Source: Xylaria sp. FL1777
Lineage: Eukaryota; Ascomycota; Sordariomycetes; Xylariales; Xylariaceae
Reading direction: 5' to 3'
Length of the DNA: 64,000 nucleotides
Assembly: GCA_022578965.1 (NCBI GenBank)
Contig: MU400583.1
Span: 1-64,000 of the forward strand
Positions 1 to 11,328 of the stretch are shown here, in pieces; position 1 is the stretch's first letter, and each line of letters opens with the position of its first letter. The notes beneath the pieces are model-generated. The model had not been told where the DNA came from. It was given only the letters and a program-made list of their open reading frames with translations, and did no database searches. The translations under genes and the position numbers were made by a program.

Positions 1-3000
1 TATAAAAAAAAAAAAAGCTAAAAATAAATGCTTTAAATAATATAATTATAAAAGTTTTAAAACAACTAAAAAACAACAAAAAATAGCACTTAGTAACTTA
101 TTACTTTAAAGCATTATAAAATATAGCATTATAATACTTTATATATAATAAAAAACTGCTTGCAATTATTATAGCACTTAAAAAATAAAAATTATTTTTT
201 ATAAAAATTATAAAGCTAATTAAAATTTATTTAAATTATTAAAACTTAACGAAATTTATAACTACGCAAAAGATTATTAAACAATATAAAAATTAAATAG
301 TTTTTTTTTTTAAATTTAACTTTAAAATATACTACATTAAAAAAAAAAAAAACATTTAAGCAAATATACTAAGCTAACAAAATTAAAAAAGATTTAAAGT
401 TTTAAAAAAAAACATTTAAGTATTATATTTCTAAAGAAATAAAAGCTTAAAAATTAAAGTTATACTTAAAAACTTTACAAATATATAGCTATAATAAGCT
501 TATAATTTAAAAAAGTTAATATAACTATAAAAATATAAAAAATTAAAAAATAATAAGCTAATATATAAATATAAGGTTTATTTACTAAAATTTTTATAAA
601 ATAAATTTATTAAAAAGTTTTATAAATATTTATTATATAAATACTAAAAAATAACAAAAATAGTTTAATAATTATAAAAAAAGTACAATTTTTTAAAACT
701 ATAAAATATAGTTAAATTTATTATAAAAAAGTGCAATATTTATAATAAAGCTAAAATAGCTTAATATAAGCTTTATAAACTGCTATAATTTATATAAATA
801 CTTAAATAAGCATAGCATACTATTGCTTAAGATTTTATTATAGTATTATTTTTATTAACTAATTTAGTTATAAAAGTATAATATAATAAAATATAAGTTA
901 TTATTAATAAACTTACTAAATATGCTTACTTTTTATTGTTTAAAAAAAATATAATAGCTAAATAACTTATATATGCTTTTATATACTAATATTTAAATAA
1001 ACATAAGCTACTAAAAAAAATTATTTTAAATTAAAATAAATTATTTATTTTTAAGTTTAAAACTAGTTTTTTTAAACTTATTAGTATTAAATTAAAGTTT
1101 TTAACCGTTTATTACTTATAAATAAATAAATAAATAAAAAAACTAAACTAAATATTAAAATAATATTTATAAAGTTATATTAACTATTAATAAAACAATT
1201 AAATAAAATTATTATTAATAATATAAATTTTATATAATATATTAATAAACAAAAATATAAATATATTTTTACATAAAGCTATTTATAAACAGTAAATAAT
1301 TATTAAAAAACAAAAAAAAACATTAATAAAAGCACTTGTTATTTTAACTATAGTACTTTAAACAAAAACTATTATAACAAAAATTAAAATGCTATAAGCT
1401 AAACTATAACTATATTTTTAGTTTTTATAACAATAAATATTAATAGATTATAACAAAAAATAAACTAAAAAATTAACCTTTAAAAAAAAAAACAAGGTTT
1501 ATTTGCTACAATAAAAATAAAACGCAAACACTAATATTTCTTAAATTAAAACAAAACAACTAAGCAATAAATTAAAATTTAAAAAATTTAGCTTTTTTAA
1601 AATTAAAAAAGTTATTTTATTTATTAACTATAAACTATTATTACTAAAAAATATGCAAATTTACTTTATTTTTTACATTTTTTTATTAAAACTAGCACTT
1701 ATTAAAACATTTATTAAAATATAACTAAAAATAAAAACAAATTAAAACGTTTATAAAGTTAAAAGTATATTAAATTTCTGTTAAAACAATAATAACCTAA
1801 AGTATTTTATTAAATAAAAAAAATACTTATATGCTAATAATATTTAAAAACTTAAAAAACATTTAAAAACTACTAAAGTAGTTATAAGTTAGTTTTACTG
1901 CTAATACTTTAACTGCTTAAAACTAAAAAAAAAAAGTTAACTTTAAAAAAAGCGCTTAAAAAATTTTAATTAAACTTAAATAAAGTAGCTTGCGTTACTT
2001 TAGCTCGCTTTTTTTGTTATTTTTGCTTTTTTATTAACGTTTTTTGTTTTTTTTTAATATGCTTTATTTTGTTTAGTTTATTTAAAAACTAAAGCTTTTA
2101 TTAAACTATTTTAACACTTTTTGCTTTTAAAAAACGTTTTTATATATAAAGTTAAGTTAACTTGCTTAAAACAAAATTAAAGCTATTTTAAGCTCGTTTT
2201 AATTTTTTTTAAACTAAAAATAGCTGTTGTTTTGCTTGCTTTTTTTTTCTTTAAAACAACAGTATTTAAAAACTATATTATTAATTAAGTTAATTAAAAC
2301 TTTTAATTTGTTATAAAAGCAACTAGCACGTATACATTTAAAATAATAAAACATATTATTTGTTATTTTATACGTTAATAACTAATTAAAGCAGCAAAAA
2401 CAAAGCATAACTTTATAGCTAATAAAATTAATAAAAAAAGCAAAAACAAGTTTTTGCTTTGTTTTAAATAAGCGGTTAGTTTTTTTAATGCGTTTTAATA
2501 TTATAACATATAAAAAAAAAAAGAAAAAAAAATACTTACAAAAAATTGTTAAAATAACAATTTTAAAAAAAAAGAAATAATATTATAAAATTAGCATAAA
2601 AATAGCTTTTAAAGCGGCCTAATGTTTTTACATATATTTTGCACTTTTTTTTTTGCTAGCTAAAGCTAAAGTTATATAATAACTTATTTAGCTTATTAAG
2701 CTTATAATAATTTAAAGCTTATTAAGCTTATAGTAATTTAAAGCTTATAAAGCTTATAATAATTTAATGCTTACTAAACTTGCAATAATTTAAAAAAAAT
2801 TACTACCTTTTTTATTTTTCCTTTGTTTATATAATTATGCATTTTTTGTATTTAGTTATTTATTTAGTTTTAGTTTTTTAGCTATTAATTTCTTATAACT
2901 ACTAAGCATTAATATATTTATTACTTTTAATTCTTTAAGACTTTTATTAATGCATAGTAATAAAAGTACTTTAAAAACTTTTTTAACGAACTACTGTTAA

Positions 3001-3078
3001 GAATCCTATTATTATCTGCAAATTAAGACCTTAAAAGCAAACCTGTTATATTAATATATAATAGGTCTATTATATAAA
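1..3078. repeat. RIP-degraded dispersed repeat, copy A (left edge cut by the window)
   Basis: Copy A aligns collinearly with 5739-8817 at an offset of 5738 bp near the start and 5744 bp near the end. The first 1.95 kb and the last 0.27 kb match closely, with differences mostly of C/T and G/A type. The middle, about 1960-2800, is much more diverged although its length is nearly the same. No protein domain survives, so the element cannot be classified. Position 1 is the window edge, so the true left end is unknown. Confidence 0.8.
2691..2794. repeat. 26-bp tandem repeat, four units, inside repeat copy A
   Basis: Four consecutive 26-bp units begin at 2691, 2717, 2743 and 2769, each starting GCTTA and ending in AATAATTTAA or a near variant. 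They differ by a few substitutions. The equivalent part of copy B has a different 26-bp unit (see 8435-8498). Confidence 0.8.
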
Positions 3079-5738
3079 ACAACAAAAAACAACAAAGTAA
3101 TTTAAAAAATATGTTTTTAAAGCAAAAGTATAAAGTTATTATTTTAAGTTAAAACAAAAGTGTTATATTAAACAAATTTAAATGCTTTATTTATACAAGT
3201 TAAAATAAACAAGCATATAAATATTATTTAAAAGCTCTGCAGTTATTAAAACAAATTATAAAAAAATATATTTACTATATAAACAATTAAAGTTATTTAA
3301 TATATAACTTAAAAAAATAGTTTAACTAAAAGTAGCAAACAATAAAAAGTAATAAATTAACATAGTTAACAAATTTATAAAATTATAAAAACTTTAAACT
3401 ATTAAAGCTTAAAATATAACTTAAAAAAAAGTTATATTTAAAAAAATAAAACTATAACTATAAATAATATAATTATTAAACTAATTATAAACTACTAAAA
3501 CATTTAGTTATTAAATAAACTTAAAAAAACAAAACTTATAAAACTTTAAAGCAAAAACAAATAAAATTAAAAGCTATAAAAAATATTATAAAAAAAAAAC
3601 TAATAAAAATAAATAAAGTATTTTTATAGCTTAAACTACTTTAAATATAACAAAATAAAAAAGCACTAATAATTAATATAAAAACTAATATGTTTTAAAA
3701 ACTAAAGCTAATAATTTAACTAATTATTAAAAGTTATTACTATAATAAAACTATAATAAAAAATAATAATAATATTTTATGCTTAAAAAATCTAAAATAT
3801 AATAAAATATTATAAAATTATTATGTAATATATTATTGCTACTAATATTTATTTAATAAATTAAAAAATAATTAGTTTTTTAAATAAATTGCAAAAATAA
3901 AAATATAAAACTTTTATAAATTAAAGTAATTAATTATAACTATAGTTTATTATAAAAACTTATAAAAATTTGCAATATTTAAAAAAAATTTTAATTATAT
4001 TTATAATACTATTTTAAAAAAATATAAAAATAACTGCTATAAATATTACTAGCTAATTAAAGCATAATTATATTAAAAAATAGTTATTAAAAGTAAAAAA
4101 GCTTAAAAACTGCAATTTAAAGCTTAACTAAAAGCAAAAATAAAATAAAGCGTAATAATATTTAAAGTATAAAATAAAACAAGCATTTAAACATTTTATA
4201 AAAAAAAATCAAAAAATAAAATAAATACTTGCTAAAAAAGCAGCAAATAGCTAAAAAAACTAAAGCTTTACGTAAAGTTTAATGTAATAACTAATAAAAC
4301 TAATTTAAAATTAAACTTATATATTAAAAAAAAAAAATATAACACTTTAATTAATTTAAAAATATAAGCTAATATAATTTTACTTAAAGTAATAAAATAA
4401 AATAAAATTTTTTAAAAATATAAGCAAAAATTCTAAAAAATTAAAAGATTTAATAAAAGCATTTTTAGCTATAATAATAGTTATATATTTAAAAAAACTA
4501 AACTTTTTAATATATTTATATAAAAACACAAAAAATAAATTGTATTAAATATTGCTAATATATTTAATTATAATATTATTTTAAAAATATTATAATTAAA
4601 GATTAGCAACTCTTTAATTTAATAAAAAGTAAAAACTATTAATTAAAAAAGTAAAAAACAAAGCAAAAAAATCAAAAAAATCGCAAAAAAAATTTTAAAC
4701 AAAATACTAAAAATATATTATAGATTTTACAAACTATTTAAAAAAAAAAAAAAAAAGAACTTCTTAAATATAGCTTATAAAACTACTATATTTTTATTAA
4801 AAAAAAATATTAATTAAAGCTTTATTAAGTATATTATATAAGCTTAAATAAAACAAACGCTTTATAAAAATACATTTAAAAAAACTTAGCAAAAGAATTC
4901 CTAAAAAAATCTTAATTATTTGTTAAATATTTTATAGTGCTAATATTTAAAATAAAAAATAAAAAACAACTAATTAATAAAAAAAAAAAATTAATATAGC
5001 AAATAATAGTTAATTATTAATTATTAAACATAATTATTATTATAAATAAATACTTTTTTATTTTATTAATAATTATAAAAAAAAATATTAGCTAAGCAAA
5101 ATAGTTTATAACAGTTAATATTTTAAATAAATATTATGCTATTAAAATAGCTAAAAAAAAAAAATAAAAAACCGCTATATAAACAATATATAAACTATAT
5201 AAGTATATAATTATACTATAAAAACTATAAAACATATTAGTTAGCTTTTAATATATAATAATAACAATTTTATAAATGTTTTTAAACAAATTTATATTTA
5301 TTTACTTAAATAATATCTTAATTTATTTTAAAACACTAAAAAAACACAAAAAACATATAACTTAAATATTAAAAATACTTAAACAAGCAAAATTATAACT
5401 TAATATAAAAAAGTATAAATAGCATATATAAAAAATTAACTTTTTAAGATTTATAATTACTTTAAAACAAATATAAATTTAATAATTAAAAATTAATATA
5501 GTATAAAACTAAAAAATATTTAATTTAGCTATTATTATAAATATATAATAAGCATTAAAATTTTTAAATTATGTTTAAATATTAATTTAAAACTTTAAAA
5601 AAATAGCATTTTATTTTATAAAGTATACAAAAAAAAAATACAAAAAAAAATCCTTTTTAATTTTAAAAAAAGCTCGAAAAGCTTTTAAAAAACTAAAACT
5701 AAAAATTATTTTTAACTTTATAATTAAACTACTTAATT
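3079..5738. other. AT-rich sequence between the two repeat copies, no gene
   Basis: This stretch has the same extreme AT content and dense stops as its flanks. I found no second copy of it in the window. It may be the other part of a 5.74-kb unit whose upstream copy lies outside the window, or a different degraded element. Nothing coding is visible. Confidence 0.6.
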
Positions 5739-8700
5739 TATAAAAAAAAAAAAAGCTAAAAATAAATGCTTTAAATAATATAATTATAAAAGTTTTAAAA
5801 TAACTAAAAAATAACAAAAAATAGCACTTAATAGCTTATTACTTTAAAATATTATAAAATATAGCATTATAATATTTTATATATAATAAAGAACTATTTA
5901 TAATTATTATAATACTTAAAAAGTAAAAACTATTTTTTATAAAAACTATAAAGCTAATTAAAATTTATTTAAATTATTAAAACTTAATAAAATTTATAAC
6001 TATGCAAAAAATTACTAAACAATATAAAAATTAAATAGTTTTTTTTTTTAAATTTAACTTTAAAATATGCTATATTAAAAAAAAAAAAAACATTTAAGCA
6101 AACATACTAAGCTAACAAAATTAAAAAAGATTTAAAGTTTTAAAAAAAAACATTTAAGTATTATATTTTTAAAAAAATAAAAGCTTAAAAATTAAAGTTA
6201 TACTTAAAAACTTTACAGATATATAGCTATAATAAGCTTATAACTTAAAAAAGTTAGCATAACTACAAAAATACAAAAAATTAAAAAATAATAAGCTAAT
6301 ATATAAACATAAAGTTTACTTATTAAAATCTTTATAAAACAAGTTTATTAAAAAATTTTATAAACATTTATTATATAAATACTAAAAAGCAATAAAAACA
6401 GTTAAACAACTATAAAAAAAATACAATTTTTTAAAACTATAAAACATAATTAAATTTATTATAAAAAAGTGCAATATTTATAATAAAGCTAAAACAGCTT
6501 AATATAAGCTTTATAAACTGCTATAACTTATATAAATATTTAAATAAGTATAGCATATTATTACTTAAAATTTTATTATAGCATTACTTTTATTAATTAA
6601 TTTAATTATAAAAGTATAATATAATAAAATATAAATTATTATTAATAAACTTATTAAGTATGCTTACTTTTTATTGTTTAAAGAAAATATAATAGCTAAA
6701 TAACTTATATACGTTTTTATACGCTAATATTTAAATAAACATAAGCTATTAAAAAAAATTATTTTAAACTAAAATAAATTGTTTACTTTTAAGTTTAAAA
6801 CTAGTTTTTTTAAACTTATTAGTATTAAACTAAAGTTTTTAACTGCTTATTATTTACAAACAAATAAACAAATAAAAAAACTAAACTAAATATTAAAACA
6901 ATATTTATAAAGTTATATTAACTATTAATAAAACAATTAAATAAAATTATTACTAATAATATAAATTTTATATAATATATTAATAAACAAAAATATAAAC
7001 ATATTTTTATATAAAGCTATTTATAAATAGCAAACAACTATTAAAAAACAAAAAAAAACATTAATAAAAGCACTTGTTATTTTAACTATAGTACTTTAAG
7101 CAAAAACTATTATAATAAAAATTAAAACGCTACAAGTTAAACTATAACTACGTTTTTAATTTTTATAACAACAAATATTAATATATTATAACAAAAAACA
7201 AACTAAAGAACTAACTTTTAAAAAAAAAAACAAGGTTTATTTACTACAATAAAAATAAAACGCAAACATTAATATTTTTTAAATTAAAATAAAACAACTA
7301 AGCAATAAATTAAAATTTAAAAAACTTAGCTTTTTTAAAATTAAAGAAGTTATTTTATTTACTAATTATAAACTATTATTACTAAAAAATATACAAATTT
7401 ATTTTATTTTTTACATTTTTTTATTAAAACTAATACTTATTAAAATATTTATTAAAACATAACTAAAAATAAAAACAGATTAAAACATTTATAAAATTAA
7501 AAATATACTAAATTTTCGTTAAAACAATAATAACGTTAAATATTTTATTAAATAAAAAAGATACTTATATGCTAATAATACTTAAAAACTTAAAAAATAC
7601 TTAAAAACTGCTAAAATAATTATAAACTAGTTTTATTATTAATACTTTAATTAGCTAAAGCTAAAAAAAAAGCATTAACTTTAAATAAAGCATTTAGCAC
7701 GTTTTAATTAAACTTTAAAAAAACAACTAATAATAGTTATATTGCTTTAATGTACTATTTTTGCTTTTTAGCTATATAGCGCTTTTTTGCTTTAATTTGC
7801 TTAAGCTTTTTTAAACTACTTAAATTATAAGCTATAGCAATAGCTATTTTTTTTTGCTATAATTTTTTTTATTGCTTAAAACAACAAATTTTTGCACTTA
7901 TTTTTTTATGTTTTTTTATTAGTAAGTTTAATTTATTTTTTAGCTTTTTGTGCTAAAAAATAAGCTATTATATTTGCTTTAAAAATAAACTTTTAGCATT
8001 ATAATTTGCTTGTTTAGCTATAATACATTTAACATATTAATTAAAGTTAAATTTTAATATTAAACATTTTATGCTATAATAATTGCAGCAAAAGCATAAA
8101 GCTATTTTAATTAATTTTAATTTAATAAAAAAAAGCAAAGCAAAGTTTTGTTAAGCCTTTTATTTAAAACGCAACAAGCAAGGTTTTTTAAAAACTTTAT
8201 TAAATATAATAAGCATAAAGAACAAAAAACAGGAAATAAAGAAAAAAAACTTACAAAAAAGAAAATATAGAATTATTAAAACAATAATTACAAAAAAAAG
8301 AAAATAATATTATAAAATAAGCTAACTAAGCTAATTAAAAAGCCAAATATAAAGAAAGTATGCATAAAAAAAGTCCTATTTGTTAAAAAGATATATATTT
8401 AAACTATTATAAGGGTTTAATGCATAGATTTAATAAACTTAAGCGTTAAGTTCATTAAGCCTTAAACTTAACAAACTTAAGCGTTAAGTTTATTAAGCTA
8501 TAGATTTAAAACAATATAGCATTAAGTTTATTAAAAAAAAGGTTACTACTTTTTTTACCTTTTTTTTATTTATATAATTATGCATTTCTTATATTTAGTT
8601 ATTTATTTAGTTTTTAGCTCTTTAGCTATTAATTTCTTATAACTGCTAAGCATTAATATACTTATTACTTTTAATTCTTTAAAACCCTTATTAATGCATA

Positions 8701-8817
8701 GTAGTAAAAGTACCTTAAAAACCTCTTTAATGGACTACTGTTAAGGATTCTATTATTACTTGCAAATTAAAACCTTAAAAGTAAACCTGTTATATTAATG
8801 TATAATAGGTTTATTAC
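5739..8817. repeat. RIP-degraded dispersed repeat, copy B
   Basis: This is the second copy of the sequence at 1-3078. Short blocks such as a run of 13 A followed by GCTAAAAATAAATGC at the start, and AACCTGTTATATTAAT near the end, are shared with copy A. Substitutions between copies are mainly transitions. Homology fades after about 8817. Confidence 0.8.
8435..8498. repeat. Pair of 26-bp repeats in repeat copy B
   Basis: Two 26-bp units (8435-8460 and 8473-8498) begin AAACTTAAGCGTTAAGTT and end ATTAAGC, differing at one base. Each contains an inverted repeat (CTTAAGCGTTAAG). They lie where copy A carries its unrelated 26-bp array. Confidence 0.75.
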
Positions 8818-9484
8818 AAAAACAACTTAAAGAAATTTAGTATAAAGATTTATGCTTAGCTTAATAATTTAACTAAAGAAATTCTAGTTTTTAATAATAA
8901 GTTAACTAAAAAAAAAGCTATTAAGAAAATTTAAAAAGTCGAAATTTTAGTTGCTAAAAACAACAAGTTTAACAAAAAAAAAAACCTAAATACAAAAATA
9001 ATAAAAATATTATAAAGCAAGTTAAAATTAAAAAGTCCTAGTAATAATGTAATAATAATAAAAGTATTGCAAAAACGCAATTTTTTTTCTTTAAGGAAAA
9101 GGTTATTAAGTTATATAACTTAGCACCTAGCTTATAGCTCTACAATATATATACTATAGCTTATTACTTTGTAGGCCAGACTTTCGGCTAGCTATTTAGC
9201 TAGTTTTATTACACTTTCAGGTTCTAACTATTACAAAATATACAGTGTATTGAGCTTCATTTAATGCTAGTACGCTTTTTGCCTCTTGTTAGTGCCTTCG
9301 CTATCCATGATATACAGCTACAGGCGCTGTACCAATACGGCCTCGGACTGGTACGGGCCTGGAACAGCACGGATTAGGACCACGTACTGGTACGACCCCA
9401 GACCAGTACAGCCTTGCCTTGGATGGCGGACCATGGTGGAAGCAATAATATCGCAGCACAAACACTACTAATAGAAAGGCAGTT

Positions 9485-9984
9485 TATCCCTTTAAGAGCC
9501 ACGCCATGTTGTCGCAAAACGACGCCGTTGTTGCGGAATTGACAACAACGGTATATATCACACCCAACGTGACACATGTCCAATACAAAAAAGTGGTCTA
9601 ATGAACCGATGATATTCCGTATTTTTATGGTACCTCTACTCTAGGCTAATTTAGCCCATGCTAGATGTCACTACAGTAATCATTGTTACAAAACGCTATT
9701 ATTACTGTCAACGTACCTATACCGAGTCCTTCGGTCTGAGCCCACCTTTGTATTTGTAGCTATTTCGCCTAGAATAGTACCCGTAGATAGAACGAAAGAA
9801 GGGCTTTCTAATGATGTATTTATTGTAAGTGAGGCTGTTGAATTGACTAAATTCCGTATAAGTAACGACATAAGGGTGTTAAAAGTAAGACCTGTAGATA
9901 TGATGTCACTTCAATAGCATAGGTATAGTGGAGAAAAAAAACCGCTCTTTTTGTATTGGGCATGGAGTGGCGCTTAAAGGGATA
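9485..9984. mobile_element. MITE-like non-autonomous DNA element with 22-bp TIRs and TA flanks
   Basis: The left end (9487-9508) starts TCCCTTTAAG and the right end (9961-9982) is its inverse with two mismatches in 22 bp. Both ends are flanked by TA (9485-9486 and 9983-9984), the target-site duplication of the Tc1/mariner/pogo superfamily. The interior of about 450 bp has no transposase frame, so the element would depend on a transposase elsewhere. A second, weaker copy of the right terminal motif (GGCGTTTAAGGATTAGGTA) follows at about 9999. Confidence 0.65.
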
Positions 9985-10071
9985 AGGTAGAGAGAGTCTG
10001 GCGTTTAAGGATTAGGTAATTAATAGCTGAGTTGTCTATGGCTATCTTCCCTGATATGTTTTGTTGCTTGT

Positions 10072-10097
10072 CGAGCGACTTCCTAGGAAGTCGCTCG
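10072..10097. repeat. Perfect 26-bp palindrome
   Basis: The half-site CGAGCGACTTCCT is followed directly by its exact inverse complement with no spacer. It could form a cruciform or be a dimer-binding site or the centre of a hairpin element. It lies about 90 bp beyond the right end of the MITE-like element. Confidence 0.85.
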
Positions 10098-11328
10098 TAC
10101 GGACCGTCCTGTAATACATACTAGGACCCGTTTTACAGTAAACGGTTTCTGTTTTTGTGCAATTACGGTAATACCTAGGCATGGATGTATATTGTAAATT
10201 ATGTAAGTTTTGTTTATACCATGCCATGAAAAAGTAGGATCTTGCTTAGGACAAGGCTTAGGCTCAGGCTAAAAGCGGCGTGGCTCAGGTTGGATTCCCA
10301 TTCCGATTCGAGATGGTAAAACCTATCTCAGAGGTCCCTATGTTTCCTGGGAGGGCCAGGGGCGTGTTTTAGGCAAGTGTTTAACACGGTACCCCCCTGC
10401 TCCATGTGAAGGTTTCCTGGCATTTCCCAAATGGGTACCACGCCCCTCCCCCACCACAGCAATACAACGTACAACATCCATGGGATTACATACTAGTAAC
10501 TCCCACTTACTATTTTCAAGCTCCTATGTAATACTAACACCTCTCCAGCTACCACATCGGGTCTCCGCTGCCAAGTCATACACACCAGCATCTATCTAGG
10601 AATTTGACTTGGATCCCCGATTGCCCAGACCTATCTCGGTACGTACCTGGCTTGAAAGTGTAGTGAGCCAAATTCACGTGGATAGGTACCCACTCAAGGC
10701 AGTACCTATTTGGTACATACCCAGGTTACCTAGGTAGTGAGGTAGCTGATGGGACGCCCACTTCGCCGAGAACATACCTACCTAGGCAGCCTATAATTGA
10801 CTACCCACCTACCTACCTACCTACTTAGGTAGGTAAACAGCTATCACTCCAGCTGGGTATTTACCCAGAACGCGCACAGGTACGCTCAACTGCCAGGCTT
10901 GGAGGCGACTACGGTACTTCCAGCTATGGCATACCCTACATTCCTTTGAGAGGTACCCGGATGTTTATTGGAGCTTCTCCAACCCGTCTGTCGTCACACA
11001 TATTTTACACCTGCACCACTAAATCGATAGCTCCCAGCTCCTACGACCTCGTCCCGCGCCTCTTCCAACGGGCAGCGTAGTCGGGTCCCAGCAATCCAGC
11101 ATCTCGGCTCTCTTCCCCCGTGGACTGATCTCTCTGCATCTTTGTCTGATCACTCCTGCTCATTCCCATTCCCTCTCCCAGGCACCCAGCATCTTACCCC
11201 GCATAGTCCAACCCACATGCTAACCCTGCCGTCTGCCAGCCGCCGAGCCTCGTCGAGACGGCGCTGCTGCACGCTTTGTTGTCCCGAGCTCCACGACTCT
11301 CCTCCCAACATCCGTTTGCACCAGCCAG

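Larger units (their letters stand above)
1..9160. other. AT-rich, RIP-like heterochromatic block
   Basis: This stretch is almost entirely A and T, with every frame closed by frequent TAA/TAG stops; no gene can be read. The longest open frames are low-complexity artefacts rich in Lys, Phe and Ile. It contains a duplicated sequence whose copies differ mainly by transitions, which is the pattern left by repeat-induced point mutation in Pezizomycotina. The block ends abruptly at about 9160, where normal base composition resumes. It is probably an inactivated transposon graveyard, possibly pericentromeric or subtelomeric; the window does not show which. Confidence 0.85.
9161..11328. other. Intergenic region between the AT-rich block and the ubiquitin protease gene
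   Basis: Besides the MITE-like element and the palindrome listed separately, this region holds a short inverted repeat around 9384-9409 (GTACTGGT...ACCAGTAC) and several TACCTA/TAGGTA motifs, including TACCTAGGTA at 10727-10736 and a TACC-repeat tract near 10800-10840. The last 300 bp are pyrimidine-rich and probably carry the promoter and 5' leader of the next gene. Short open frames here show no family features. Confidence 0.6.

Noticed and set aside
5611..5817. Open frame of 68 codons, minus strand, in the AT-rich block
   Set aside because: Almost only Phe, Ile, Leu and Lys from A/T runs, and the copy at position 1 does not preserve it as a gene.
9374..9583. Minus-strand frame overlapping the left end of the MITE-like element
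   Set aside because: It crosses the element boundary and has no motif; chance frame.
10260..10340. GGTTGGATTCC-like stretch resembling a tRNA T-loop
   Set aside because: No matching acceptor, D or anticodon arms could be folded around it.
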